Assembly: GCA_021779855.1 (NCBI GenBank)
Contig: JAJXZW010000007.1
Coordinates: 1-64,000, forward strand
DNA length: 64,000 bases
Source of the DNA: Actinomycetes bacterium
GTDB taxonomy: Bacteria > Actinomycetota > Acidimicrobiia > Acidimicrobiales > RAAP-2
Direction: 5' to 3'
The notes beneath the pieces are model-generated. The model did not search any database. It was not told where the DNA came from and was given only the letters and a program-made list of their open reading frames with translations. A program made the position numbers and the translations under genes. This document shows positions 8,727 to 18,808 of the stretch, piece after piece (within the stretch, counting starts at the first letter, position 1; every line of letters begins with the position of its first letter).

Positions 8727-10030
8727 TGGCCGTGCTCGACGCGCCCCGCATCGTCACCTCCCGACTCGCCTTCGAGGACTCCCACACCCTGGCGCGCTAC
8801 CTCGCCACCGGCGGCTACCAGGCGCTGCGCAAGGCGCTCTCGATGCACCCCGAGCAGGTGGCCGCCGAGGTCGACCAGGCGTCGCTGCTCGGGCGCGGCG
8901 GCGCCGGGTTCCCGGCCGGGCGCAAGTGGTCGATGCTGCGCCCCTCGGAGGTCGCCTACCTCGTGGTGAACGGCGACGAGTCCGAGCCGGCCACCTTCAA
9001 GGACCACCTGCTCGTCGAGCACGATCCCCACCAGCTCGTCGAGGGCGTCATCATCGCGGCCTACGCCCTCCAGGTGAACCGGGCCTTCATCTACCTGCGG
9101 GGCGAGTTCGCCCTCGGGCTGGAGCGGGTCCAGACCGCCCTCAACGAGGCCTACGACCACGGGGCGCTCGGCCGGGACGTCTTCGGCTCGGGCTTCTCGC
9201 TCGACGTCGTCGTGCACCCGGGTGCCGGCGCCTACATCTGCGGCGAGGAGACGGCCCTGCTCGAGGGTCTCGAGGGCAAGCGCGGCTTCCCTCGGATCAA
9301 GCCGCCCTTCTTCCCGGCCGCCCAGGGGCTCTACGGCGAGCCCACCGTGGTGAACAACGTCGAGACGATGTCGAACCTGCCCTGGATCGTCTTGAACGGC
9401 GGGGCGGCCTTCGCCGCCCTGGGCGCCGGGCGCTCGACCGGTACGCGCCTGTTCGCCCTGGCGGGCCGGGTGAACCGGCCCGGCGTCTACGAGGTCGAGA
9501 TGGTGAAGAACACCTTCCGGGACCTGATCTACGACCCGGCCCTGGGTGGCGGGGTGCCGGGGGACCGGCCGGTCAAGGCCTTCATCCCCGGCGGGGTCTC
9601 GGCCCCGTGGTTCGGGCCCGACCAGCTGGACCTGCCCCTCGGCCAGGACGAGGTGGGCGCCCAGGGCTCGATGCTCGGCTCGGGGTCGGTCGTGGTGCTC
9701 GACGACACCTCGTGCGCGGTGCGCGCGGCCTGGCGGATCACCAAGTTCTTCTCGCGCGAGTCGTGCGGCCAGTGCACGCCGTGCCGCGAGGGCTCGGGCT
9801 GGATCGAGCGCGCGATGTACCGGCTCGAGCACGGCGGCGGGCGGGTCGAGGACCTCGACCTCCTGCTCGACCTGTGCGACAACATCGCGCCCGGGCTCAC
9901 CTGGCCGCCCCAGCAGACGACCATCTGCGTGCTGGGCTCCTCGATCCCCTCCTCGGTGCACGCGGCGATCGAGATGTTCAAGGACGAGTTCCTCGCCCAC
10001 GTCGAGAGCCAAGGATGTCCCTTTGACTGA
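8726..10030 (+). CDS. nuoF: NADH-quinone oxidoreductase subunit F
   Basis: NuoF (51 kDa subunit) binds NADH, FMN and a 4Fe-4S cluster and is the electron entry point of complex I. The 434-residue protein contains the NADH-binding GRGGAGFPAGRKW, the FMN-binding GAGAYICGEETALL, and the cluster cysteines C347, C350 and C353 in SCGQCTPCREG with a later cysteine in TTICVLG. Length and motif order are normal. The ATG overlaps the nuoE stop by one base. Confidence 0.97.
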   Translation: MAVLDAPRIVTSRLAFEDSHTLARYLATGGYQALRKALSMHPEQVAAEVDQASLLGRGGAGFPAGRKWSMLRPSEVAYLVVNGDESEPATFKDHLLVEHDPHQLVEGVIIAAYALQVNRAFIYLRGEFALGLERVQTALNEAYDHGALGRDVFGSGFSLDVVVHPGAGAYICGEETALLEGLEGKRGFPRIKPPFFPAAQGLYGEPTVVNNVETMSNLPWIVLNGGAAFAALGAGRSTGTRLFALAGRVNRPGVYEVEMVKNTFRDLIYDPALGGGVPGDRPVKAFIPGGVSAPWFGPDQLDLPLGQDEVGAQGSMLGSGSVVVLDDTSCAVRAAWRITKFFSRESCGQCTPCREGSGWIERAMYRLEHGGGRVEDLDLLLDLCDNIAPGLTWPPQQTTICVLGSSIPSSVHAAIEMFKDEFLAHVESQGCPFD

Positions 10031-12608
10031 GACCCGCACCTCCGTCACCGTCACCGTGAACGGCCGCGCCGTCGAGGCGGTGCCGGGCGAGCTGTTGATC
10101 GACGTCGCCGAGCGCGCGGGCACCTACATCCCGCGGTTCTGCTACCACCCGCGCATGGAGCCGGTCGGGATGTGCCGTATGTGCCTGGTCGAAGTGGAGG
10201 GCCCGCGGGGTGCGACCCTGCAGCCGGCCTGCTACCAGCACGTGAACGACGGCATGGTCGTCACGACCGACTCGCCCAAGGCGAAGAAGGCCCAAGAGGG
10301 GGTCCTCGAGTTCCTCCTCGCCAACCACCCCCTCGACTGCCCGGTCTGCGACAAGGGCGGCGAGTGCCCGCTCCAGGACCAGACGCTGACCCACGGGCCG
10401 GGCGAGTCCCGCTTCGTCGAGGAGAAGCGCCACTTCGTCAAGCCGATCGAGATCGGCCCGCTCGTGCTCTTGGACCGTGAGCGCTGCATCCAGTGCGCGC
10501 GCTGCACTCGCTTCGCCGCCGAGGTGGCCGGCGACACCGAGATCGCCTTCGCCGGGCGTGGCGACCTCATCGAGGTCGCACCCTCGCCGGAGCACCCCTT
10601 CACGTCGGTCTTCTCGGGCAACACGGTCCAGATCTGCCCGGTCGGGGCCCTCACCGCCAAGCCCTACCGGTTCGCGGCCCGGCCGTGGGACCTTGACCAG
10701 GTCGAGAGCACCTGCACCCAGTGCGCGGTGGGCTGCCGACTGGTGGTCCAGTCCTCGGGCGATCGGCTCACCCGCGTGCTGGGCGTCGACTCGGACCCGG
10801 TGAACCACGGCTGGCTGTGCGACAAGGGCCGCTTCACCCTCGACGCGGTCGACGGCCACCAGGGGTTGAGCGATCCCCTCGACCCGCGCACGCGCATCAC
10901 GAGCCCCCTCGTGCGCCGCGACGGTGTGCTGGTCGAGGTCACCTGGGGCGAGGCGCTGGCGCGCGCCGCCGAACTGCTCGAGTCGGCGCGCGGGGTCGAC
11001 GGCGGGGTCGGGGTCATCGGCGGCGCGGCGCTCACCAACGAGGCGGCCTTCGCCTGGGCGCGCGTCGCGCGCGAGGTGCTGGGCACCGAGCACGTGGACG
11101 CCCAGTACGGTGACGGCCTGGACCCGCGACGGGTGCTGGCCCTGCCCGGCGCCACGATCGACGACGCGTGCGCCGCGCGCGTCGTGCTGACCCTCTGCGG
11201 CGACCCGCGCCAGGAGTTGCCGGTGCTGTTCTTGCGCCTGCGCGGCGCCCTCGTGCGGCCCGGGCACGATCTGGTCGAGCTGGCGGTCGGCCCCTCGGCG
11301 CTGCACCCGCTGGCCTCGGTCTCGATCCCGGTGCGCCCGGGCGAGGCCCACCGAGTCGTGGAGGCCCTCCTCGAAGAGGGCCGCGCGCCCGCGGACCTCG
11401 CCCTCGACGAGGGGGCGCGCGAGCGCGCCCGGGGTCTGCTGGGCGACGGCGAGGGGGTCGTGGTGGTGGCGGGGCGTACCAACCTGGCCGAGGACCCCGC
11501 CGTCGTCGAGCGGGCCCTCACCCGCCTCGCCGAGGCCCTGCCGCGCGCCCGGTTCCTCGTGGCGTCGCGCCGGGGCAACGTGCGCGGGGCCATCGACGCG
11601 GGCCTCGCGCCCGGACTGCGCCCGGGACGGGTCCTCGCCGGAGCCGGGCGGGACACCCTCGCCCAGCTCGCCGCCCTGCGCGAGGGCGCCCAGCGGGCCG
11701 TCCTCATCCTGGGCGATCTCCTCGGCAACGTCCTCGACCGGACGGGAGCCGCGGCCGCGCTCGAGCGCGCCGCCGTCGTGGCCGTGACCGGGCACGGGGG
11801 CGCGACGCTCGCCCACGCGGACGTGGTGCTGCCGGCCGCGGTCCAGCACGAGCGTACCGGCACGGTGACCAACCTCGAGGGCCGGGTCACCGCGGTCGTG
11901 GCGAAGATCGTCGCGCCGGGTGCGGCCTGGCCCGACGTCGCCATCGCGGCCGAGCTGGCCCGGGCCCTCGGCGCGGAGCTGTCGATGGACTCGGTCGAGG
12001 ACGTCGCGCGGGACTACGAGTCCTCGACCGGCTACCCCGCGCTCAGCGTCCTGCTCGACGCGTCCAGTGAGGGCCGCCTCGCCGGCAGCCCGCTCGACCC
12101 CGCGCCGCGCCGCCCGCTCGACCCGATGGCCTTCCCCGGCATCCGCTCGGCCGAGTGGGTCGGCCTCGGGGAGTCGGCCGGGGACGTCGCCGAGCCCGCG
12201 ACGGCGCCGCGCCCGCCGCTCGCCGCACCCACCCTCGCCGACCTCGGCCCGGCTCCGGCGCCCGAGGTGCCCGGACGCGACGCGTACGGCCTGGGGCTAC
12301 GGGTCGCGCCGCGCCTCTACGACCACGGTGTGGCCGTGACCGGGTCGCCCGCGCTCGCGGACCTCGTCGGCCCGGCCGAGGCCCGACTCCACCCCGGCGA
12401 CCTCGACCGTCTGGGGCTCGACACCGGGGGGCGGCTGCTCGTGCGCGCCGCGGGCCGCGAGGTCGAGCTGCCCGTGGCCCGCGACGCCGAGGTGCCCCGC
12501 GGCGTGCTCGAGGTCGCCTTCGGGGCGCTCGGCGACGCGGGCGAGGACGTGAACGCGCTGGGCGAGCCGGGTGCGGTCATCACCCAGGTGAAGGTGGAGG
12601 CGCGGTGA
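10023..12608 (+). CDS. nuoG: NADH-quinone oxidoreductase subunit G
   Basis: NuoG (75 kDa subunit) carries several iron-sulfur clusters in the electron-input arm. The 861-residue protein begins with a ferredoxin-type 2Fe-2S domain (CYHPRMEPVGMCRMCLVEV), then CPVCDKGGECPLQDQ, a 4Fe-4S motif CIQCARCTRF, and a molybdopterin-oxidoreductase-type domain with CTQCAVGC. The start is read as TTG at 10023, which overlaps nuoF by 8 bases and is preceded by AAGG at 10011-10014. No ATG or GTG in this frame lies close by, so a rare TTG start best fits the family's N-terminus. It overlaps nuoH by 4 bases. Confidence 0.94.
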   Translation: MTETRTSVTVTVNGRAVEAVPGELLIDVAERAGTYIPRFCYHPRMEPVGMCRMCLVEVEGPRGATLQPACYQHVNDGMVVTTDSPKAKKAQEGVLEFLLANHPLDCPVCDKGGECPLQDQTLTHGPGESRFVEEKRHFVKPIEIGPLVLLDRERCIQCARCTRFAAEVAGDTEIAFAGRGDLIEVAPSPEHPFTSVFSGNTVQICPVGALTAKPYRFAARPWDLDQVESTCTQCAVGCRLVVQSSGDRLTRVLGVDSDPVNHGWLCDKGRFTLDAVDGHQGLSDPLDPRTRITSPLVRRDGVLVEVTWGEALARAAELLESARGVDGGVGVIGGAALTNEAAFAWARVAREVLGTEHVDAQYGDGLDPRRVLALPGATIDDACAARVVLTLCGDPRQELPVLFLRLRGALVRPGHDLVELAVGPSALHPLASVSIPVRPGEAHRVVEALLEEGRAPADLALDEGARERARGLLGDGEGVVVVAGRTNLAEDPAVVERALTRLAEALPRARFLVASRRGNVRGAIDAGLAPGLRPGRVLAGAGRDTLAQLAALREGAQRAVLILGDLLGNVLDRTGAAAALERAAVVAVTGHGGATLAHADVVLPAAVQHERTGTVTNLEGRVTAVVAKIVAPGAAWPDVAIAAELARALGAELSMDSVEDVARDYESSTGYPALSVLLDASSEGRLAGSPLDPAPRRPLDPMAFPGIRSAEWVGLGESAGDVAEPATAPRPPLAAPTLADLGPAPAPEVPGRDAYGLGLRVAPRLYDHGVAVTGSPALADLVGPAEARLHPGDLDRLGLDTGGRLLVRAAGREVELPVARDAEVPRGVLEVAFGALGDAGEDVNALGEPGAVITQVKVEAR

Positions 12609-13831
12609 TCGCCGGCGCGGACCCGCTCTTCGCCCACGGGGTCACGGGCGTCGTGATCCTCATCGTGCTCATCAAGGTCGTCGTGGGCTTCGCCGCCTGG
12701 ATGGGCGCGGTCGTGTTGATGATCTGGTTCGAGCGCAAGGCCATCAGCGACATGCAGAGCCGCATCGGCCCCCAGCGCTGGGGGCCGTTCGGCCTGCTGC
12801 AGACCCTCGCCGACGGGCTCAAGCTCTTCTTCAAGGAGGACCTCGTGCCGGCCGAGTCCGACCGGCTCGTCTTCAAGCTCGCGCCGTACCTCTCGCTCGT
12901 GCCGGCCCTGGTCACCTTCGCCATCGTGCCGATCGGGGGCACGCTGCACATCGCCGGCCACGCGGTCCAGCTCCAGGTGGCCAACCCCCCGATGGGGATC
13001 CTCGTGATGCTGGCCATGTCGGGCATCTCGGTCTACGGCGTGATGCTCGCGGGCTGGGCGTCGGGCTCGAAGTACCCCCTGATCTCCTCGGTGCGCGCGA
13101 GCGCCCAGATGATCAGCTACGAGGCGGCCCTCGGCATCACCGTGGTGACGGTGATCCTGGTGAGCCACTCGCTCACGACCCACGGCATCGTCCTCGCCCA
13201 GGGCCAGGGGATCTGGCACTGGAACGTGATCCGCCTGGGCGTCGTGCCCTTCGTCATCTTCTGGATGGCGATCACCGCCGAGCTGGCCCGGCCGCCCTTC
13301 GACGTGGTCGAGGCCGAGAGCGAGCTGGTGGGCGGCTTCAACACCGAGTACTCCTCGATCCGCTTCGCCCTGTTCTACATGGCTGAGTTCATGAACACGA
13401 TCACGATGTCGGCGATCATCGTGACGCTCTTCTTCGGCGGTCCGGCCGGCTGGGTGCCCCCGGTGGCCCACCTCCGATGGGTCTTCCCGATCCTGTGGTT
13501 CCTCCTGAAGACGGCCATCTTCGCCTTCTGCTACGTCTGGTTCCGCGCGGCGCTGCCGCGACTGCGCTACGACCAGGTCATGGACCTGGGCTGGAAGCGG
13601 CTGATCCCGCTCAGCCTGGGCTGGATGCTCATCGTCGCCGGCTTCCTGGTGGCGCCGGGCTGGGGGTTCGTGATGGCCGCGGCCGTCCTGCTGGCGTCCG
13701 TCGTGCTCGCGATCGCCTTCGAGCGCGGCGCGTCGCGCTCGACCGGGCCCGAGTCGGTCCTCGCGCCCGTCGGGCGCCGTCCGCTGCCCGAGGAGAGGCT
13801 GCGGGCCCTCACCGATCGAGAGGAGGGCTAG
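12605..13831 (+). CDS. nuoH: NADH-quinone oxidoreductase subunit H
   Basis: NuoH joins the membrane arm to the quinone site. The 408-residue protein has about eight transmembrane segments and the conserved ERKAISDMQSRIGPQRWGPFG and RPPFDVVEAESELVGGFNTEY loops, with acidic residues of the E-channel visible in the latter. The GTG start overlaps the nuoG stop. An Arg/Pro-rich cytoplasmic tail of about 40 residues follows the last helix. Confidence 0.97.
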   Translation: MIAGADPLFAHGVTGVVILIVLIKVVVGFAAWMGAVVLMIWFERKAISDMQSRIGPQRWGPFGLLQTLADGLKLFFKEDLVPAESDRLVFKLAPYLSLVPALVTFAIVPIGGTLHIAGHAVQLQVANPPMGILVMLAMSGISVYGVMLAGWASGSKYPLISSVRASAQMISYEAALGITVVTVILVSHSLTTHGIVLAQGQGIWHWNVIRLGVVPFVIFWMAITAELARPPFDVVEAESELVGGFNTEYSSIRFALFYMAEFMNTITMSAIIVTLFFGGPAGWVPPVAHLRWVFPILWFLLKTAIFAFCYVWFRAALPRLRYDQVMDLGWKRLIPLSLGWMLIVAGFLVAPGWGFVMAAAVLLASVVLAIAFERGASRSTGPESVLAPVGRRPLPEERLRALTDREEG

Positions 13832-14580
13832 TGGCGCGCGGTACCGACTTCTTCGGCGGCTTCAAGCTCACCTTCAAGCACCTCGCGCGTCCGCGGGTGA
13901 CCGTCGGCTACCCCGCCCAGAAGCGGCCCAAGCAGCCCCGTCAGCACGGGCGCCACGTCCTCAACCGCTTCGAGGACGGCATGGAGAAGTGCATCGGGTG
14001 CGAGCTGTGCGCGGGGGTCTGCCCGGCCAACTGCATCCACGTGCGGGGGCTGGACAACCCGCCCGACCACCCGGTGAGCCCGGGGGAGCGCTACGGCTAC
14101 GTCTACGAGATCAACTACCTGCGCTGCATCCACTGCGACATGTGCGTCGAGGCCTGCCCGACCCAGGCCATCACCGAGTCGAAGCTGTTCGAGTTCTCCT
14201 TCACCAACCGGGCCGACGCGATCTACACCAAGGCCGAGCTGCTGGTCGACGACGACGGCAACCCGAAGCGCCTGCCCTGGGAGGACTGGCGCGAGGGGGA
14301 GGCCGCGATGACCGGCGGCTGGATGCGCGCGACGTCCCCGGGCGGTGACGCCGCCTTCGAGGGCGTGGTCCAGTGGTCGGGCGAGCTCGGCTACGGCCAG
14401 CGCGCGCCCGAGGGCGGCCAGTCGGGCCGGCGCGACGACGCCGCCACGGGCACCAAGCCGCTGCGGCGGGCCTTCGTGCGCCACCTCCAGCCCGCCGACG
14501 TCCCGGCGGACCTGAGCGGGCCGGCGGCCGCGCTGGGGCGGCTGCGCGAGCGGCTCCCACGACGCAAGAGGGACGCGTGA
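13831..14580 (+). CDS. nuoI: NADH-quinone oxidoreductase subunit I
   Basis: NuoI is the ferredoxin-like subunit with two 4Fe-4S clusters (N6a/N6b). The 249-residue protein has both motifs: C54, C57, C60, C64 ([13 protein letters not shown]) and C99, C102, C105, C109 ([13 protein letters not shown]). The C-terminal tail of some 90 residues after the ferredoxin fold is longer than in E. coli and is low in conserved features. The GTG start overlaps the nuoH TAG by one base, and the stop overlaps nuoJ by 4. Confidence 0.96.
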   Translation: MARGTDFFGGFKLTFKHLARPRVTVGYPAQKRPKQPRQHGRHVLNRFEDGMEKCIGCELCAGVCPANCIHVRGLDNPPDHPVSPGERYGYVYEINYLRCIHCDMCVEACPTQAITESKLFEFSFTNRADAIYTKAELLVDDDGNPKRLPWEDWREGEAAMTGGWMRATSPGGDAAFEGVVQWSGELGYGQRAPEGGQSGRRDDAATGTKPLRRAFVRHLQPADVPADLSGPAAALGRLRERLPRRKRDA

Positions 14581-15134
14581 CCGCGACGGCGTACGCCCTG
14601 CCCTCGATCGTCGTCTTCGTGACGGCGGCCGTGCTCATCGTGGTGGGCGCGATCGGCGTGCTGGCCGTGCGCAACCCGGTCCACGCCGCGCTCAGCCTCA
14701 TCCTCACGCTCTTCGGGGTGGCCGTCGCCTTCATCGCCCAGTCGGCGGACTTCCTCGCCGCCGTTCAGGTCATCGTCTACGCCGGGGCGATCGTCGTCCT
14801 GTTCCTCTTCGTCATCATGTTCCTCGGGGTGGGGCGCAGCCGTCACGACCACGTCGAGCCGCTGGTGGGCCAGCGGCCGCTGGCCGCCTTCGGGGTGGCC
14901 GTGACCGTCGGGGGGATCATCGTCCTGCTCGCCCGCTCGCACTGGGTGACCGGGGCGACCTCGGCGTCGGGCTCGTCGCTGGTCAAGGGCACCGGCAACG
15001 TCCACCAGCTGGGGACGGCGATCTTCACCACCTACCTCTACGCCTTCGAGGCCACCGCCGCGCTGCTCGTCATCGCCGTCGTCGGTGCCGTCGTCCTCGC
15101 CCGGCGCGAGCGCGCGACCGAGGAGGCCGAGTGA
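14577..15134 (+). CDS. nuoJ: NADH-quinone oxidoreductase subunit J
   Basis: NuoJ is a five-helix membrane subunit of complex I. The 185-residue protein has hydrophobic segments at about 8-30, 32-52, 60-82, 101-119 and 153-172, and the conserved [20 protein letters not shown] stretch that bears the family's pi-bulge helix. The GTG start overlaps nuoI, and the next gene also starts within its stop. Confidence 0.95.
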   Translation: MTATAYALPSIVVFVTAAVLIVVGAIGVLAVRNPVHAALSLILTLFGVAVAFIAQSADFLAAVQVIVYAGAIVVLFLFVIMFLGVGRSRHDHVEPLVGQRPLAAFGVAVTVGGIIVLLARSHWVTGATSASGSSLVKGTGNVHQLGTAIFTTYLYAFEATAALLVIAVVGAVVLARRERATEEAE

Positions 15135-15436
15135 ACGTCCCGGCGGCCTGGTACCTGGTGCTCGCGGCGGTGCTCTTCGGCATCGGCGCCTACGGCCTCC
15201 TGACCCGGCGCAGCGCGCTCATCATGTTCATGTGCATCGAGCTGATGCTCAACGCCGTCAACCTGACCTTCGTGACCTTCGCGCGCACGCTCTCGGACAT
15301 CGGCGGCCAGGCCAGCGTCTTCTTCGTGATGGTGGTCGCCGCGGCCGAGGTGACCGTGGGACTGGGGATCGTGGTCGCCGTCTTCCGGCGGCGCCACTCC
15401 ACCTCGGTCGACGAGTTGACCGAGATGAAGGGCTGA
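15131..15436 (+). CDS. nuoK: NADH-quinone oxidoreductase subunit K
   Basis: NuoK is a three-helix proton-channel subunit. The 101-residue protein matches the usual length and shows the two helix-buried glutamates, in [12 protein letters not shown] and [12 protein letters not shown]. The GTG start overlaps nuoJ by 4 bases, and nuoL begins one base after the stop. Confidence 0.97.
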   Translation: MNVPAAWYLVLAAVLFGIGAYGLLTRRSALIMFMCIELMLNAVNLTFVTFARTLSDIGGQASVFFVMVVAAAEVTVGLGIVVAVFRRRHSTSVDELTEMKG

Positions 15437-15437
15437 G

Positions 15438-17309
15438 ATGGCGGCGCTGGCGACCCTGATCCTCCTGCTGCCCCTGGTGGGGGCGATCGTGGCGATGAGC
15501 GTGCCTCGCCGCGCGCCCGAGCGCTCTGTCGGGGCGCTCACCACCGGGGTGGTCGGGGCCAGCTTCGCCCTGGCCGTCGCGGCCTTCGTCGTCCTGCTCC
15601 ACCACCAGCACCGCGAGGTGAGCGTCCACCTGTTCACGTGGATCTCGGTGGGGAGCCTCCACGTGCCGGCCTCGCTGCTGGTGGACCCGCTCTCGATCAC
15701 CATGGCGCTCTTCGTCACCGGTATCTCGGCTCTGATCCACCTGTACTCGATCGGCTACATGCACGGCGAGCGCGACTTCCGCAAGTTCTTCGTCTACTTG
15801 AACCTCTTCGTCTTCTCGATGCTGGTGCTCGTGCTCTCGGGCACGCTCGTGATGACCTTCGTCGGCTGGGAGGGCGTCGGCGCGTGCTCCTACTGGCTGG
15901 TCAGCTACTACTTCGACCGCGACAGCGCGGCCAGCGCGGGCAAGAAGGCCTTCCTCTACAACCGGGTCGGCGACGTCGGGCTGCTGCTCGCCATGTTCCT
16001 GCTCTTCAGCCGGCTCCACACGCTCAGCTACCTCGGCGTCTTCTCGCGCGCGGGCCAGCTCTCGCCCACCGTGGCCACCCTGGTCGTGCTGGCCCTGCTC
16101 CTCGCCGCCACCGGCAAGAGCGCGCAGATCCCGCTCTTCAACTGGCTCCCCGACGCGATGGAGGGTCCGACCCCGGTCTCGGCGCTCATCCACGCCGCGA
16201 CCATGGTGACCGCCGGGGTCTACCTGCTGGTGCGGATGTCGCCGGTGCTGGCCCTCTCCTCGTCGGGCCGGCTCACCATCGCGATCATCGGTGGGGCCAC
16301 GGCGTTCGTCGCGGCGACCATCGCCACCGCCCAGCGCGACATCAAGAAGGTCCTGGCCTTCTCGACGGTCTCCCAGATCGGCTACATGGTGCTGGCCGTC
16401 GGAGTGGGCGCCTACAGCGCGGCGATCTTCCTCATGGTCGCCCACGCCTTCTACAAGGCCCTCCTCTTCCTCGGCGCGGGGTCGGTGATCCACTCGCTCC
16501 ACGGCGAGCAGGACCTCGGGCGCATGGGGGGGCTCGCGCGCTTCCTGCCGCTCACCTTCCCGACGTTCCTCGTGGCGTGGCTCGCGATCGCCGGCATCCC
16601 CCCGTTCGCCGGCTTCTTCGCCAAGGGCGACGTCCTCACCAACGCCTACCTGCACGACAAGGCGCTCTGGGCCCTCGGGGTGGTGACCGCGGTGCTGACC
16701 GCCTACTACATGAGCCGGCTGTTCGTGCTGTGCTTCCGCGGTGACGAGCGCTTCCGCGAGGTGACCCACGGCGCCGACCCGCACGAGTCGCCCTGGGTGA
16801 TGACCCTCCCGCTCGTCGTCCTGGCGGTGCTCGCCGCGCTCGGCGGGATCATCGACCTGCCGTGGGCCCACGGCCGCTCCCTCGCCACCTTCCTGCACCC
16901 GGTGCTCGGCTACGTCGCCCCGGTGGCCGGCGCGACGACCGCGACCCAGTGGGCGCTCGCCGCGGTCGACGTGGCCGCGGCCGTCGTGGGCCTGGCGGCG
17001 GCCTACAGCGTGTGGAGCTCGCGCTCGAGCGACCCGCGCTACGAGTGGCCCTTCCTCGCGCGCGTCTGGCACTGGGACGACGCGTACGACACGGTGCTCG
17101 GCCGACCTCTCACACGCGTCGCCGGGGTGAGCGAGGCCGTGGTCGAGCCGCGCGTGATCGACGGCGCGGTGGCCGCGGTGGCCGGGGCCGCCCGGCGCAG
17201 CGCGCTCGGCCTGCGCAAGGCCCAGTCGGGCTTCGTGCGCCACTACGCGCTCGCGACCGCCCTCGGACTGTGCGTGATCGTCGTCTACCTGGTGGCGAGG
17301 GTCAGTTAG
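15438..17309 (+). CDS. nuoL: NADH-quinone oxidoreductase subunit L
   Basis: NuoL is the distal antiporter-like proton pump with the long lateral helix. The 623-residue protein has the family motifs TFVGWEGVGACSYWLVSYYF, KSAQIPLFNWLPDAMEGPTPVSALIHAATMV-type region with the conserved lysine and histidines, and a C-terminal amphipathic and transmembrane helix. The start is ATG, with GATGAAGGG-type purine sequence just upstream inside nuoK. Confidence 0.97.
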   Translation: MAALATLILLLPLVGAIVAMSVPRRAPERSVGALTTGVVGASFALAVAAFVVLLHHQHREVSVHLFTWISVGSLHVPASLLVDPLSITMALFVTGISALIHLYSIGYMHGERDFRKFFVYLNLFVFSMLVLVLSGTLVMTFVGWEGVGACSYWLVSYYFDRDSAASAGKKAFLYNRVGDVGLLLAMFLLFSRLHTLSYLGVFSRAGQLSPTVATLVVLALLLAATGKSAQIPLFNWLPDAMEGPTPVSALIHAATMVTAGVYLLVRMSPVLALSSSGRLTIAIIGGATAFVAATIATAQRDIKKVLAFSTVSQIGYMVLAVGVGAYSAAIFLMVAHAFYKALLFLGAGSVIHSLHGEQDLGRMGGLARFLPLTFPTFLVAWLAIAGIPPFAGFFAKGDVLTNAYLHDKALWALGVVTAVLTAYYMSRLFVLCFRGDERFREVTHGADPHESPWVMTLPLVVLAVLAALGGIIDLPWAHGRSLATFLHPVLGYVAPVAGATTATQWALAAVDVAAAVVGLAAAYSVWSSRSSDPRYEWPFLARVWHWDDAYDTVLGRPLTRVAGVSEAVVEPRVIDGAVAAVAGAARRSALGLRKAQSGFVRHYALATALGLCVIVVYLVARVS

Positions 17310-17311
17310 CC

Positions 17312-18808
17312 GTGCACTCCTCCTGGTACCTCGCCGCCCTACTCGTCGTGCCCCTGCTCGGGGCGCTCGGCGCGCTCGGGGCCGCGCGCACCCGCGACGG
17401 CGCCTACCGCGTCGCCGTGGGGGCCTCGGTCGTCGAGCTGGCCCTCGCCCTCGTCGTGGCCTTCCTCTACGACCCGCACGTCCCGGGCGCCCACACGCTC
17501 GACTTCGCCACCCGCCACGTGCTGGCCGCGCCCTTCGGGCTGGCCTACGACGTCGGCCTCGACGGGATCAGCCTGCTGCTCGTGGTCCTGACGAGCCTCG
17601 TGCTCTGCCTCGCGCTGCTCGGCGCGCGCGAGCGCCGCCGCGAGCCGGCCTTCGTGGCCTGGATGCTCGTGCTGACGGCCTGCACGATGGGCAGCTTCCT
17701 CGCCCAGGACGGCCTCGAGTTCTTCGTCTTCTTCGAGCTCACCCTGGTGCCGAGCTACTTCATCGTGGCCGAGTGGGGCGGGGCCGAGCGGGCCCGCGCC
17801 GCGCTCAAGTTCTTCGTCTACACCTTCACCGGCTCGGCCGCGCTGCTCGTCGGGCTGATCTACCTGGCCGTCGCCCACCAGAACCAGGTCGGCGGCGCCC
17901 TGACCTTCGCCTTCTCCGCGCTCGCCGCCACGACCCTGAGCCACGGGACGGCCGTCTGGCTCTTCGCCGCCTTCGCCGTGGCCTTCGCGGTGAAGAGCCC
18001 GATCTGGCCGTTGCACACCTGGTCGCCGCTGGCCTACGCCGAGGCCCCGACCGGGGGATCGATCGAGCTCTCGGCCCTGCTCGCGAAGCTCGGCTCCTAC
18101 GGACTGTTGCGCCTGGCCGTCGGACTCCTGCCGCTCGCGTTGGTCGACGTGCGCCCGGTGCTCTTGACCCTCGCGGTGATCGGCGTGATCTACGGCTCGT
18201 TCGTCGCCTGCGCCACCCCCGACCTCAAGCGGCTCGTCGCCTACTCCTCGCTGGCCCAGATGGGCTTTGTCACCCTCGGGGTGATGAGCGGCTCGGCGAT
18301 CGCCACCGAGGGAGCGCTGCTCTTGATGTTCAACCACGGCGTGATCACCGCCGGCTTCTTTCTGCTCATCGGGTTCATCGAGCGCCGTCGCGCCAGCTAC
18401 CGCATCAGCGACCTCAGCGGCCTCCAGGGGCCGGCCCCGGTCCTGGCGGCCCTGTTCACCGTGGTGATGATGGCCTCGATCGGCCTGCCGGGGCTCTCGG
18501 GCTTCGTGAGCGAGTACCTCATCCTCATCGGCACCTTCGCCACCCACGCCTGGTGGGCCGCGTTCGCCACGCTCGGCGTGCTGGCCTCGGCCGCGTACCT
18601 GCTCTGGGCCTTCCAGCGGGTCTTCCACGGTCGCGCGCAGGGTCCCAACGAGAACCTGGAGGACGCGCGGCCGGCGGAGCGCTGGGTCATGGTCCCGGTC
18701 GTGGTGCTCGTCGTGGCCCTCGGCGTCTTCCCCCAGCCGGTGCTGAACCGGATCGCGCCGTCGGTGCACCAGCTGGTGGCCCACGAGATCGCGGCGGTGC
18801 ACCCGTGA
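17312..18808 (+). CDS. nuoM: NADH-quinone oxidoreductase subunit M
   Basis: NuoM is the second antiporter-like proton-pumping subunit. The 498-residue protein contains the channel glutamate in FFVFFELTLVPSYF and the conserved lysine in AFAVKSPIWPLHTWSPLAYAE. Around fourteen hydrophobic segments are visible. The GTG start lies 2 bases after the nuoL stop; in-frame sequence further upstream is inside nuoL. It overlaps nuoN by 4 bases. Confidence 0.96.
   Translation: MHSSWYLAALLVVPLLGALGALGAARTRDGAYRVAVGASVVELALALVVAFLYDPHVPGAHTLDFATRHVLAAPFGLAYDVGLDGISLLLVVLTSLVLCLALLGARERRREPAFVAWMLVLTACTMGSFLAQDGLEFFVFFELTLVPSYFIVAEWGGAERARAALKFFVYTFTGSAALLVGLIYLAVAHQNQVGGALTFAFSALAATTLSHGTAVWLFAAFAVAFAVKSPIWPLHTWSPLAYAEAPTGGSIELSALLAKLGSYGLLRLAVGLLPLALVDVRPVLLTLAVIGVIYGSFVACATPDLKRLVAYSSLAQMGFVTLGVMSGSAIATEGALLLMFNHGVITAGFFLLIGFIERRRASYRISDLSGLQGPAPVLAALFTVVMMASIGLPGLSGFVSEYLILIGTFATHAWWAAFATLGVLASAAYLLWAFQRVFHGRAQGPNENLEDARPAERWVMVPVVVLVVALGVFPQPVLNRIAPSVHQLVAHEIAAVHP

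Noticed and set aside
15258..17243. 661-residue minus-strand frame opposite nuoK and nuoL
   Set aside because: It mirrors a confirmed membrane-protein gene and is made of His/Asp/Gly/Arg repeats typical of antisense readings.
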